Shown here: piece after piece, positions 34,920 to 47,144 of the stretch
Position numbering within the stretch: the stretch's first letter is position 1
Layout: each line of letters opens with the position of its first letter
From: Trichosporon coremiiforme
Lineage: Eukaryota > Basidiomycota > Tremellomycetes > Trichosporonales > Trichosporonaceae
Assembly: GCA_039545355.1 (NCBI GenBank)
Contig: BCJJ01000013.1
Span: forward strand, 667,980-731,979
Reading direction: 5' to 3'
Length of the DNA stretch: 64,000 bases
Notes under the pieces: model-generated
The model's database searches: none
Told to the model about the DNA's origin: nothing
What the model saw: the letters and a program-made list of their open reading frames with translations, nothing else
Program-made: the position numbers and the translations under genes

Positions 34920-35379
34920 GATGTCGATGGAGAGATGTGCAATCGAGAGAGCGGGGTGGATGGATGTCACGAAGAGCCGATCTCGCTTGCAGTTGCACAC
35001 GGTGCACGCTGGGACGCTGGTTGGCAGGCCGGGATGCTAGGTGGTTGTTCGCGAGCTTGCTAGATGCGTACGCACCCCGTCTGAGCAACACAGTGCTAGC
35101 CTAGGGTGAGACAGGGGAACGTACGTCACTACATTCCCACGGCACTTCATTGGCCTCGAACAGTCCTGAGCAATGTCGGATATTGCCACGTGCAGAGTCT
35201 CGATCGCTGACCTCCACTTTTGAGTCTTCCTCGTCCACAATCCCGTCAGCGCGTCAGCGGCGCACCCTCATCCTCATTCCTCTCCAGTGGAGAGCAGCTA
35301 GTACAGATGTACATACACGTCTCTCCCAGTTGAGCGCGAGAGACAGACCGAATTTAAAAGCAGTAGTATAGTGTCCAGT
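34920..35379. other. Intergenic, 0.46 kb
   Basis: This is between the rhodanese-like start and the GT61 stop on minus. Nothing is recognisable. Confidence 0.5.
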
Positions 35380-37387
35380 TTAGTTTTTGTAGTTCTGCTC
35401 GTAGAGCATGCGGATCTTGTCCGTGATGAGTTTCGGGTCAACGACGAGGTCGTCGCGGTTGGGACCCTTGTCGTCGATCGTCTTGTCGCATCCGCGGTCG
35501 GGACACTCGTACACCTCGCACGTTCCCTTGTCCTCGAACACCTGCCAGTGCCTGACGCCAGCGGCGGTGGCGAGTGGTCCATAGTCGTTCATGGAACAGA
35601 CTTTGGCCATGATCTCGAACACGGCCTTGCCCGGCCCGGGCGACATCCAGAGCGTGTGCGTCAGGCCGTTGCCGTGCACGCCAATGAGCACGTCCGTCGC
35701 GGCCATCTGCGCGATCTGGTCCTCGAATGGCGTCGCGTCCGTGAAGTGTAGGACTGTGAGCTCACACAGTCCCTCGTCTTACAGGCGCTCCAGCGAGTGG
35801 ATCAGGTTCTGGTGCGCCACGTCCGTGAGACGGCGGCTCGTGTCCTGACGCGTAAGGTAGGAGACGCGGGGGACGCTCTTCGGACGCATGTCAATCTTGC
35901 CACGGTAGCTCTTCAGGAGGACGTCGCGCAGGTCCGCAAGCCAGTTCGGGTCGACGGGCACACGCAGAACGTCACCCCAAGGCTTCCAGCCTGCCGAGGG
36001 ACCGGCGTGGCCGGCGAAACGGTCCGCAACAACGACCTTCTCAATGCGGTACAGCTGCTCAGTGGCGGCGCGGGCGTCCCACGTCGTCGCCGACTCGATC
36101 GTGGCGTCGGGGCTGCTGTTAGCTCTGCGGCTTGTGGTGTAGCTTCCCCTGTGCCAGTCTCTCCTGCTTATGGGACAGGAGTCGCGAAGATGTTGAAGCA
36201 ACTCACAAAAACGCCTTCATGAAGTACTCGTTCGCACCGGCATGGTCCGCCCATCCCCACGAGTGGTGCAGATCCGTCTTAGCGAGCTCTTCTGGCGAGA
36301 GCAGGCGAGAGAAAGCGATGGTCTCGAACGACGGCGGCTTGATGCCCGTTCGCAGCGCCCAGTGGTTCCAGATACGCCAGGCACCAAGGAACAGCTCGCC
36401 GATCCAGTGGTAGTCTGACGTTAGCTCACGAAAGGGAGCAGGGGAGCGCTGTAGAGTCTTCGGGCTGCTCTTGGATACTCACAGTGGTCAATGACTGTTG
36501 CACGGGTCAGCTATTTCTCATCAGAGTATCAAAACCGGTTAGGCCGACTTACAATGGTCGTCGTGAGCGATCAGCTGTCCGTTAGCGTCGACGCCCTTGG
36601 GCCCGAGAAGACGTTTTCTCTATTAGCGGCGCCGGGGGCGTGGCGCTACTCACCATGGGGCTCGGGAGGTCCTCAGCCGCCTCCGTGAAGACGACAGCGG
36701 CGGCGGGGCTGATGGTCGTGCCGAGCTGGTTGCGCTCGTCGACGTGCTTCGAGATGGCGTCCATGCGTACCGAGAGGATCTCGACATTGCCCGGCTTGCC
36801 GTGCTCGTCGTCGCGCGCGCCGCCCGTGAACATGACCTTGGTCGCCGGGAGAGCCCACGGCTGGTCCGTCACGATGTAGTACGTCCCATTGCGCCAGTAC
36901 CTGAGGTCAGCGCTGTCTGATGCTCGAAGAATCGGGGTGTGCCTCGGCGCATGCTTTCTGTCTTCCTCCATGCATGTCTCCGTGTGTGTTTGTACGCTAT
37001 TCTAGCTGTTTGGAGCCGACGCCGAAAGTCCAGGAGCGGGAGGAGGGGCTAAGGGCTGGTCTGGAACGCGGGGCGCACAGACGCGCTGCGGCGCTCGTCG
37101 AGCCCTCACATGCCTCACGCGGCCAGCCTACACCTCTGTGCACACCAGGATATCCTGGTGAGGGTGACTCACAAGTTCTCGAAGACGGTGAAGCCTGGAG
37201 CGTGCGCGAGCACGCTAGTGAGGTGGTGCTTCTGAGGGTAGTCCGGGCCGAGGGGTCCCTTGACGGTCGAAGCGGGAGTGTCGGGCAACCAGCCGAGTCG
37301 CGGGAGGCGCGAGAAGGAGGGGAGGATGAAGCCGACGAGGACGACCACGCCGAGGACGCCGAGGAGGCGCGCGAGCGGGCGGTTCAT
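35380..37387 (-). CDS. GT61 (DUF563)-type glycosyltransferase, type II membrane protein, with an in-frame TAA
   Basis: Exons: 37387-37173, 36900-36654, 36619-36553, 36494-36483, 36414-36207, 36115-35380; 495 codons including one internal TAA (35779-35781). The N-terminus (residues 8-25) is a single hydrophobic anchor, as in Golgi glycosyltransferases. The catalytic C-terminal part has RVSYLTRQD, the DVLIGVHGNGLTHTLW motif and GKAVFEIMAK, typical of GT61/EOGT-like enzymes. The exon of 12 nt (36483-36494) is needed to keep the frame between the HDDH and YYHWIGELF segments. At 35779 a TAA breaks a frame that otherwise continues the family pattern on both sides. The GTAAG donor there has no acceptor of matching phase. 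Nonsense mutation, sequence error, readthrough or odd splicing are all possible. Acceptor substrate is unknown. Confidence 0.75.
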
Positions 37388-40300
37388 GTCGATGGTGGGG
37401 GAGTGAGAGATGGTGAGTATCAGCTATCTATTCTGGTGCACAAATGATGGGACGCGGTCCGGCGGAAGACTGGACGGCTGAGCGGCTCAGTGGCCAGCGG
37501 GCACAGCGGGCAGCGGACACACAAAGTAAAGGTGCCGGGGTATGGGATGAGGCTTGAGGCTGGGGCGCGAGGCCGGCGCGACTGAGGTACACCACTGAGT
37601 GCAGTGAGTGCAGAATGACTGAGGCTGAGACTGAGCAGGCTGATTTGGCTGAGGGCGGCGGATATTATGCTTCCCTGTGGTGGATCCTTGCCACTCACAC
37701 GCAGGCGGGCGCTGGACGATCCACCATCTAGGCCCTGCAAGCTCAATGAGCAAGCCCTGGCTGGACCAGGGGGAGGTGCGGCGCGCTCTCGTTAGTCCTG
37801 GGCGAGTCTGGGTCGAATGCAGAAGTCCGTGGACATGCCCCTGCTCATCCTAGAATGATGATTCACATCCCCCAGGCTCCTGCGCGCCCTCTTCAGCGCC
37901 TCTGCCTCATGCCGGCCATGCCCCTTTGGCCCATTGGCAGAAGTCTAATGGCGCCGATTTCAGACAGCCGGGCCAACAAAAGTTCGGCGGCAGAGTCTTC
38001 CCTCGAATCCCTCGCTTCCCCTTCCCCCTTTCCCGAGCGAACGGCATCCAGGCACAGGCACCCTCCCAGGAGTTCCAGGTTCGTTTTCGTCTGCAGCCTG
38101 AAATTCAAACCTCTCGATGCCTGCAGGTAACACACATCCTCGACGCGATGGGCCATCAGCCTATCTCTGCTTGTCTTTCAGCATTGCAGTTCGCCTCTGG
38201 CGTTCCTTCGTCTACTTCTTGCCTCCCCATCATTGGATGGAGACTATGCACTCCTCGGGAGGAGGGCTCAGTCCGATGCCCGCGCGTCAAACAGCTAGGG
38301 AACACATGCAGCAGATCAGACAGCAACTTTGCGTTTGCTTTGAAGAGGAGAGATTGTGCCGAGCGAACCAACAATTCCTGGTCCGAGCGTAGAGCACGAC
38401 GCCCGCTGCTTATCCCCCTTAAGCTTCCCTCCAAGATTCTTTCTTGTCTGCGAGTTGGGTCTCCGATCTCCGACCGAGCGCGACCGAGCGTATGCTGAGC
38501 TTAAACGTTCCTCTTCCCTCAACCGGACCGTAGTTGGAACCGTGGCTGGAATTCGATCTTCTAACTGCCCGACAGCCAACGGACAATAACAACATTCAAC
38601 GAAAGATGCCGTGCATGGGACAATTAGATGGGCTGAGACTGGGCTGAGAAGACCTTGTTCGGATGCACGCCTAGACTGTCTGGACGTCTGAACTGGACCC
38701 AGCCTATTCTTGGCTTCCCTTCCCCGCCTTCATGAATAGTCCAGCTCCAGACGCCAGCGGGCTGGCATTCCATAACCGCTGCCTGAGTGCCTGTCCTTTC
38801 AACGCTGCCGGCAGCGATGCCCGCCTGCCCGGGCAGTGGTTCACACAACCTCTCTCATCCTATGGATTTCGCAACTGAGTCTCTCGTTTCATGTACTGCA
38901 TCAGCTGCCGCGCATTGCTGCACGGGACAAGCGGCCTCCATTGATGGGGAAGATGCGGTGCAGGACGAGTTCCGAAGAAGACCGGGAGGGATTGTTGTAC
39001 CGAAGCTCGAGGATCGAGGACCAAACAGTGATTATGGGCGGCTCGCGGCTCGCGTCCCGAGCGCGAGAGCAGGAACCAAAACCCGCCATTACGGTCAAGC
39101 CAGTATCCGCGCCATCCTCACTGGCTGAGTGACAGGAGCACTTCGGCGCCTCACCAAGCCATGTCACCATGTCACCCATGGACGATGAGTGGTTGCCTAT
39201 TCGCACTGCCATGCTTTCAAACCCCTCCACACACGAGCAGGAGAGTGCAAAGTCAGGCAGACGCCATCACTTTAGCGCCCGCGTCGATGGCGTCCAAGCC
39301 TCCATTCTGGATCAAGGGCCAAAATGGTGGCGTCCATTGAGGCGTCGCCAGCGGCGGCGTGGGCGGCATAGGCGGCAACGGCCGTAGTTCGGCACCTTGT
39401 GCATTCGATGACTTGTGAGCACTTCTGTGCTCTCTTGAATGTTAGATCTATGGGATGCATGCAACAATGCAGAGAACAAGACCAGATTGCCGTCGCATTT
39501 ATTATAGTTGAACTGGTCAAGGGTGGAAACGAGGACAGAGGCGAGGAAGACCCGGAACAGCCCCTGCCGTTTCCAGCGGTAGCGGCTGCGCGAGCGAACG
39601 GGATGGGCCGCAGCGCGGCAGCTGCTCAGTGGCGCGGGGTGGCGAGAGCCAGAGTGGCTTCGATGTCTCGTTGCTGTCGGTGGTCTCGCTCGGAGCAACT
39701 GATGAACGACTCAGACCGTCCGACACATGACCCAGCAAACTTCAGCATTTTGGGCTGTGCCGTTATCTAGTCATTTGAACATGAGCCACCAGTCTTTCGG
39801 GGATCAAATCCCTCCGCGAGCTGCAAGAGGAGCACAGGTATGTCAGAGGACTACTCGAACGAGTTTCGCAGTATAGTTTTGGAAGACATGACAGTGTTTG
39901 GGGACGAGAGACGGATCATATCGTGGAATGTCATGTCTCGGGTGGTCGAGGGATGATGCATCACATGTCGCAGCACAGCTATGGGAGCCGCTCGTGGGTT
40001 GTATCTGCCGTCATGCCGCTGGACCGGATGATCAGACGAGCTGTGACTTTGAACGGTGAAACATCGATCCAATCGCTGTTATCAGTGCCCTAACCCAGAG
40101 TTAGTACGCGGATGGTTCGCGGAGAGGTATCCTTCTTCACTCGATGGGAAACCAGGTTTAGCTTTCTTTTGCGCTGACCGAGATAGTTAGGCGATAATAT
40201 GAGTGGTGGGAGACGTACAGAAACGCTCGTAGAGAACTACTTGGTTCTCTCTCAGACTGTGAGTCACGTGAAGGTGCAGTTAAAGCTCAACAAGCCCAGG

Positions 40301-41884
40301 AGCAGATCATTATCAGACAGCTCTTAGCCCCATGGGTCTGCCCCTAGTCCTCCGACCAAGCCCTCGCAACTCTGCCGCATCCTCTTAGCCCTGGGTAGCA
40401 GCTCATTTGCCAAGATCCGTCGCTCCACAGAAGGCACAAAAGATGCGAACTCTTTATCTGATATATGAGTTGAGCTGTGGAGCTGTCGTGCCTTGATCAG
40501 GAGGTCCCACGTGGGCCACATGGATCGGCATTCATGCTCACGTGACCCGTCGTCCTCAGTCAACTTTTCTTCTCATCGTGTACCTGGCTGGCCAACCCTG
40601 TCGTTGTTCGGTGTCGGCGACTCCGTTCCCCAATATTGCCCCGCTCCCACTGTGATTTGACCCGCAGACGCCGGTGACGACAGAAAGGCAGCGGTGACTC
40701 GCTGTGTGCGGGGCAAATTTGCCCCTCAAGCAATGCCTTGGACCTGGCGACTCGGGCTGCCTGCACCCCGGCCATCGATGCACCCCGAAGCCGACCCCAG
40801 GCCGACCCAAGCGATACGCCGACTCGATCGCCCCCTCCGCCCGACCCTCACTGCAAGCCATGGAGCGCTGTCCTCTGGCCGTGGCCGAGTCGACGCGCAA
40901 TTTCGCGCACTACTGGAAGCATAGCTCGTTAGCTCGCTTCGCTCTTGGGCTGCATCGATTCCCATATTCCCTCGCAGATGCGGACCCACGTGGCCCCGAG
41001 TCTGCAGGTCCGAGCACAGCCGATACTACCATTTCATACAGTACCGATGGCCGCTCGCCGGGACTCGCCTGCCGAACCTCGGATCCCCGGACCCGCTGTG
41101 GGCGCCTCCGCTGGGACGCGCAAGTGCAAGTGGGCGTGCTCCGGTTGCAACGACAGCCGCATTGGGCGGGGCCGAGACACGGCAAACGCTGCGTCATTGG
41201 TAACACTGACCCCGCGGCACGCAGCATTCCAAGATTCTACTCCAACCTGCAGCGCACAGTCTGCTGGGCGCGCCGTGCGAGCTGGACAGCCGACAGAAGG
41301 ACGACATGACGCTCTGCGCACCGATTGCTCCAACACACTTCACAACACAGTTGGACTCAACGGAGCCTGCAAAGCACGCCCAAGATTGGATTCAGGCGCA
41401 GGGAACGGCGGGGACGGTGGCGCCTGAAAACCGACGAAACCGCCTTAATCCCCACCGATGCCGGCGGGCCAGACCCAAAGACGGGTCGAGAACACCGCTC
41501 CGATGGCGAAATGAGAGCACATGTGTCCAGGTCCCAGCCAACGGTCGCTGACGTTTTGCCGCTGATGTAAGCATCTCGACCCAAAAAATTCGCCGCAATC
41601 ATCGGGATGCGCAATCTGATAGGTCAAATGCCAATCTCGTGTCGCCCAGAGCTGAATCATGATGCTGATTCAGAGGCTCGGAGCGAGCCAGGCGACTACC
41701 CTTATGCCCGGACCTGGTAAACATGCGAGCGTTTAATGCGAGGCATATTCAGGGTCACCGATGTCACCGTACGGCTTGGGCGGCAGGGACGATAACAATT
41801 TCTTGGGTGTCTATATCTACTACTCCACACCCCCCGACTGGTTGTTTTCACCCAGATAATCTAGGCTACACCCAACCACTAGCC
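37388..41884. other. 4.5-kb stretch without recognisable genes
   Basis: It contains the upstream regions of the GT61 gene and of the ABC transporter. Open frames (longest about 200 codons, 40704-41309) overlap on both strands, are Arg/Ser/Pro-rich and match nothing I know. No tRNA T-loop pattern, tandem array or transposon-like inverted repeat was seen. A long 5' leader or non-coding transcript is possible. Confidence 0.5.
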
Positions 41885-44800
41885 ATGGACCAACAACGAC
41901 CAGGGGCCGAGACGCCCCACAACGACGCTTACACCCCGGGGTCCCAGACGGGCTCCCAGGCTGGCTCCCAGATCAACTTACCCGCCGCTGGGTCAAGCTC
42001 CATGCTCCAGCTCCGCTCCAGCACCCAAGTCACCCTCGTCGAGACCGCCACTGAGGCTCCCTCGTCCTACGACACCAAGGCGCCCAAGGACAGCGCCGCC
42101 CCGTCCCTCGACTCCCAGAAGGAGGAGCAGTACCACATCCCCGAGAACCTCTCCCGCCACACCTCCCCCGCGATCACCGAGGTCCGTCGGACAAGCCAGG
42201 ACACTGAGGATGGTTTCACTGAGTGGTCCTTCGCCGAGCAGTTGAAGGTGAGTCATTGGCTACCCAATCGCATGCTGACGTCTACAGGCTCGCCAGGCTG
42301 CTCTTATCGAGCGTGGTCTCCCCCCTGTTCGTAACGTCTCACTGTCGTGGCAGAACCTGTCAGTGCGCGGCGTTGGTGGTGTCGACGATGTGCAGTTCGC
42401 CCCTGACCTCGGTGCTATCGTTGCGCCGTGGACCGTGATCAAGCAGAAGAAGAAGGTTGAGGCGTATGCTCAGTCGGTCGCCGAGAAGGCATCGGCGCAG
42501 CCCGGATTCGAGCCGATGGCTTGGCAGAAGGGCATGCCCACGCCGAAGAAGGGAGAGCCCGGACTGCGCAAGGGCCAGCGTTTCCTCCTCAAGGATTTCA
42601 ACGGTCTCCTCAAGCCGGGAGAGATGATGCTCGTCGTCGGCCGTCCCGGATCCGGATGCACGACATTCCTTAAGGCCCTGTCGGGACTCACGTCATCGTA
42701 TGCCGGTGTCGACGGCACCGTGCGCTACGGATCGCTCGTGGCTGGCTCGAAGGATATGATCCCCCTCCGAGGTGAGGTCACCTTCAACGACGAGGAGGAC
42801 GTGCACGACCCCAACCTGCTCGTCGGCCGCACGATGGACTTTGCCACCCGCATGGAGACTCCCTCTGACCGTGTCCGTGCCCTTGGCAAGAACGGCAAGC
42901 CGATCTCTGAGAAGCAATACCAGGAGGAGACCAAGACGGACCTTCTCCGTGTGTTCGGCATTGAGCACACTGCCGGCACCAAGGTCGGTAACCAGTACAT
43001 CCGTGGTGTCTCGGGTGGTGAGCGCAAGCGTGTCTCACTCGCCGAGTTCCTTACTGCCGACTCGCAGATCATGTGCTGGGACCAGGCCACTCGTGGTCTC
43101 GACGCCTCGACTGCCCTCGGCTTCGCCCGTACCTGTCGCACTCTTTGTGACGTCGACAAGCGCGTCAACGTTGTCACCCTCTACCAGGCTGGTAATGGTA
43201 TCTACGACCTGTTCGACAAGGTCTCCGTCATCGCCGAGAGCCGCCTCATCTACTACGGCCCTCGCGACATGGCCCGCAACTATTTCGAGCAGCTCGGTTT
43301 CGAGCACATGGAGGGCGCCAACACTGCCGACTATCTCACTGCCGTCACTGCCCTGAACGAGCGCAAGATCATCCCCGGCTACGAGGGCAAGGTCCCCAAC
43401 ACCGCTGCCGAGTTCGCGAAGATCTACCAGGAGTCTGACCTCTGCGCCCAGATGCGCAAGGAGGTCGACGACTGGGTTGCCGACACCGCCGCTCGTGAGG
43501 CCGAGTCTGACGAGCTCCGCCGTGTCAACCAGACCTCCAAGACCAAGTACGCCATCAAGGCCCTTCCCCAGAAGGAGTCGTGGGGCAAGCAGGTCTGGGG
43601 CTGTATCGTCCGTGAGGGTCAGCAGCGCTGGGGTGACCAGTGGTCCTTCTGGGCCCGTCAGGCCACCACCCTCGTCCAGGGTCTAATCAACGGTTCCGTC
43701 TACTACAACGTCCCCGACAACACTTCCGGTCTCTTCCTCCGTGGTGGTGTCATCTTCATGCTTGTTCTGTTCCCGGCCATTCTTGCCTTCTCAGACCTGT
43801 CTGAAGCCTTCATGGGCCGTGGTGTTCTTGGAAAGCAGAAGTCGTACGCCATGTACCGCTCCTCGCTCATGTTCGTCGCCCAGGTCGTCCTCGACATTCC
43901 CATCTTCATCATCCAGCTCGCCATCTACACCCTCGTCACCTATTGGATGGCTGGTCTCCGTTCGAACGCGGGCAACTTCTTCCTCATGTTCTTCTTCACC
44001 TGGCTCAACTCACTCGTCTTCACCTCGCTCTTCCGTGCGATCGGTTACGCGTTCGACATTTACAACGATGCCTCCAAGATCGCTGGTTCGGTCTTCACCT
44101 TCTTCGTCCTCTACGGTGGTTTCGTCATCTACACGCCCTCAATGCACCCGTGGTTCAGCTGGATTCGCTGGCTCAACCCGGTGTACTACGCCATTGAGAA
44201 CCTCATGGCGACCGAGCTCACCGACCTGACTCTGGACTGTGCCCCGCCCCAGCTCGCGCCTTACGGCCCTGCCTACGCTGGCCAGCCCGCCGGTTGCGCC
44301 ATCGCCGGTGGTAGCCCCGGCACGACCTTGGTCTCCGGCACCAAGTATCTCGACCTCGCGCTCAAGTTCTACAAGTCGCACCGCTGGCGCAACTTCGGTA
44401 TCATGATTGCCCTCTGGATCGGTGCCATCTTCCTCGGTATGCTCTTCGTCGAGCGTCTCCCTGCTGCTGGCTCCAAGCCCGCCGTCACCCTCTACAAGCG
44501 TGGCGGTGGCTCTGCCTTCCGCGCTGCCGCCAAGGACGCCGAGGCTGCTGAGGGCGTTGACGGCGAGAAGCTCAATAACAACGGAAACCAGAAGATCGAC
44601 GGCACCGCTACTCCCCGCAACAACATGCGCATCGGTCCCCCTCGCAGCGGCGCCGCTACCCCCCGTAGCGGCACTGCCACTCCTCGCAGCGGCATGCAGA
44701 TCGGCCCCGTCACCAACGAGAAGAACGCCCTCAGCCGCACCTCCTCGCGCCTCGCCGAGGAGGCTCAGGGCACGACTTTCACCTGGAAGCACCTCAACTA

Positions 44801-46713
44801 CTTTGTCAAGGCCGAGGGCAAGGACAAGCAGCTCCTCCGCGATGTTTCGGGATACTGCCAGGCCGGTACCATCACCGCGCTTATGGGCTCTTCCGGTGCT
44901 GGTAAGACCACACTCATGGACGTGCTCGCCGCGCGCAAGAGCGAGGGTACGATCGAGGGTGAGGTCAAGCTCAACGGCCACTCTCTCCCCGTTTCGTTCC
45001 AGCGCACGACCGGTTACTGTGAGCAGGTCGACATCCACCTTCCCACCAGCACCGTCCGTGAGGCTCTCGAGTTCTCCGCCCTTCTCCGTCAGCCCCGCCA
45101 CATCAGCGAAGAGGACAAGCTCGCCTACGTCGACGTGATCATTGACCTGCTCGAGCTCCATGACATTGAGGACGCCATCGTCGGTGTCCCTGGTGCCGGC
45201 CTCGGTGTCGAGCAGCGCAAGCGTCTGACCATTGGTGTCGAGCTCGTTTCCCGCCCTACGCTTCTCTTCCTCGACGAGCCCACCTCGGGTCTCGACGGCC
45301 AGTCTTCCTACCAGATCCTCCAGTTCCTGCGCAAGCTCGCCGCTCAGGGTCAGTCCATTCTCTGCACGATCCACCAGCCTTCTGCCGCCCTCTTCGCCGA
45401 GTTCGATCAGCTCCTTCTCCTCAAGGCTGGTGGCCGCACCGTCTACTTCGGCCCGGTCTCCAAGGTCAAGTCGTACTTCACTGGCAACGGCGCTCCCTGG
45501 CCCCGCGACGTCAACCCTGCTGAGCAGATGATCGACGTTGTCTCCGGTGACATCTCCAAATCCAAGGACTGGTCCGAGGTCTGGAAGGCGTCGCCCGAGT
45601 GCTCCCAGATGATGATTGACCTTGACAACGTTAACGAGGAGGCCAAGAGCCAGTACCACGAGACCCAGGAGGACAGCCACAAATATGCCGCCTCCACCTC
45701 CACCCAGCTGCGCCTCGTTATTCACCGTGCCACCGTCCAGCTTTACCGCGACACCGAATACGTGAGTTCCCGCATCCGTCCATGCATCAATACGCTTTAA
45801 AATTGGCTGACAATTTCAGGTGATGAATAAGCTAATGCTTCACATAATGACGGGCTTGATTGTTGGATTCACGTACTGGAAGATGGGAACCGCCTACGCC
45901 GATCTCCAGAACAAGGTCTTCGCCCTGTTCCAGTTCGTCTTCGTCGCTCCCGGAGTTATCGTTCAGACGCAGCCCAAGTTCATCGCGAACCGCGACGTGT
46001 TCGAGAGCCGCGAGAAGAAGTCGATGTTCTACCGCTGGCAGGTGTTCTGTGCCGGCGAGATTCTCGCCGAGGTGCCCTACCTGATCCTGTGTGCCTTCTT
46101 CTACTTCGTCACCTTCTACTGGACTGCCGGCTTCAGCTCTGAGGCGGGTGTCGCTGGCCCCGTCTTCCTGCAGATGGTCTTCTACGAGTTCCTCTACACC
46201 GGCATGGGCCAGTTCATCGCCGCGTACGCGCCCAACCCCGTCTTCGCCGCCATGGTCCTCCCGCTCTTCATCTCGACCCTCGCCACCTTTGCCGGTATCA
46301 TGATCCCGTACCAGCAGCTCACTGCCTTCTGGCGCTACTGGCTCTACTGGCTCGACCCCTTCACGTACTTCATGCAGGGACTCATTACGTTCCCAATTTG
46401 GGACACCAAGGTCGAGTGCCGCCCCCACGAGTACGGCTACTTCGACCCTCCCTCTGGCCAGACCTGTGGACAGTACCTCCAGACCTTTATGAGCTACGCC
46501 TCTGGATACCTCAACAACCCCGAGGCCACTGCCAACTGCGAGTACTGTGGCTATAAGAAGGGCTCCGAGTACCTGTACAATCTCAACATCAAGCGCCACA
46601 TCATCGGATGGCAGGGTATCCTCATCACCCTCCTGTTCATCATCTCGTCTTACTCCTTCGTCTTCTTGCTTCTCAAGCTCAGGAGCAAGGGCACCAAGAC
46701 CGCCTCTTCGTAA
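41885..46713 (+). CDS. PDR-type (ABCG) ABC transporter
   Basis: Exons: 41885-42247, 42288-45761, 45820-46713; 1576 aa. Introns are 40 and 58 nt. It is a full-size pleiotropic drug resistance efflux pump, layout (NBD-TMD) twice, in the plasma membrane. NBD1 has the degenerate Walker A GRPGSGCTT, signature VSGGERKR and Walker B CWDQATRGLD; NBD2 has canonical GSSGAGKTT, the degenerate signature GLGVEQRKR and LFLDEPTSGLD. This asymmetry is typical of Cdr1/Pdr5 proteins. Two sets of six membrane helices follow the NBDs. The linker before NBD2 has repeated TPRSG units (listed in findings). Third positions are strongly C-rich, unlike LIG4, suggesting high expression. The start is the first ATG; residues 1-120 are Ser/Thr-rich. 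Confidence 0.95.
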
Positions 46714-47022
46714 GCTGCCACGTCAAGTGCAGCCGTCGCCGACTCGGCACCCACATACCCAAACATCTAGAAAACATCAACAAGGATATTATCTCATCAT
46801 GGCCCCATTTCTCTCCGCATCTCAACCTCACAGCATTTTAATTAGACTCCGCTATAGATTCTTATCCATATAGATCGCATGGCATAAGAGCTTAAACAAA
46901 CCTCACTGGTGCAACTGTCCTGGGCGACTTACTGACAGTGATTATTTGCCACAGCGACTACTTTCCTAAGACAAAGCGGGCGCCAAAAGTCGAACCACTT
47001 ACGCCAAGGAAAGACAAAAAAT
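46714..47022. other. ABC transporter 3' region
   Basis: This is the non-coding stretch from the transporter stop to the 3' end of the tRNA gene. It includes the tRNA terminator (listed separately). Nothing else is recognisable. Confidence 0.6.
47016..47021 (-). terminator. RNA polymerase III terminator (T6)
   Basis: A run of six T on the minus strand begins just after the tRNA-Pro discriminator base. It is the usual Pol III stop. Confidence 0.85.
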
Positions 47023-47144
47023 GGTCCTCGCCGGGATTTGAACCCGGGGCCACTCCCAATCCGACTCCAGAAGGAGACGAGGAGGCAAAGCTCAAGATGT
47101 TAGATCACCCTAAGAGAGTATGATAACCACTACACCACGAGAAC
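47023..47144 (-). tRNA. tRNA-Pro (anticodon AGG) with a 49-nt intron
   Basis: Mature exons are 47144-47108 and 47058-47023 (73 nt without CCA); the intron is 47107-47059. The acceptor stem GTTCTCG pairs with CGAGGAC with one G-U. The D arm matches GTGTAGTGGTTA. The anticodon stem CTCTC pairs with GGGAG, and the loop TTAGGGT gives anticodon AGG. The T arm CCGGG-TTCAAAT-CCCGG is perfect. The discriminator is C, as expected for Pro. The intron sits at the canonical site after position 37. AGG is read as IGG after deamination. Confidence 0.93.

Noticed and set aside
35707..36115. Intron to remove the TAA in the GT61 gene
   Set aside because: The GTAAG donor and all following AGs are in different phases; removal would also delete residues matching the family.
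37145..37158. Palindrome CCAGGATATCCTGG
   Set aside because: Short perfect palindrome inside the first GT61 intron; no flanking repeat or element to give it meaning.
44139..45725. 528-codon minus-strand frame
   Set aside because: Mirror of the strongly codon-biased ABC transporter; C-rich third positions keep the opposite strand open.
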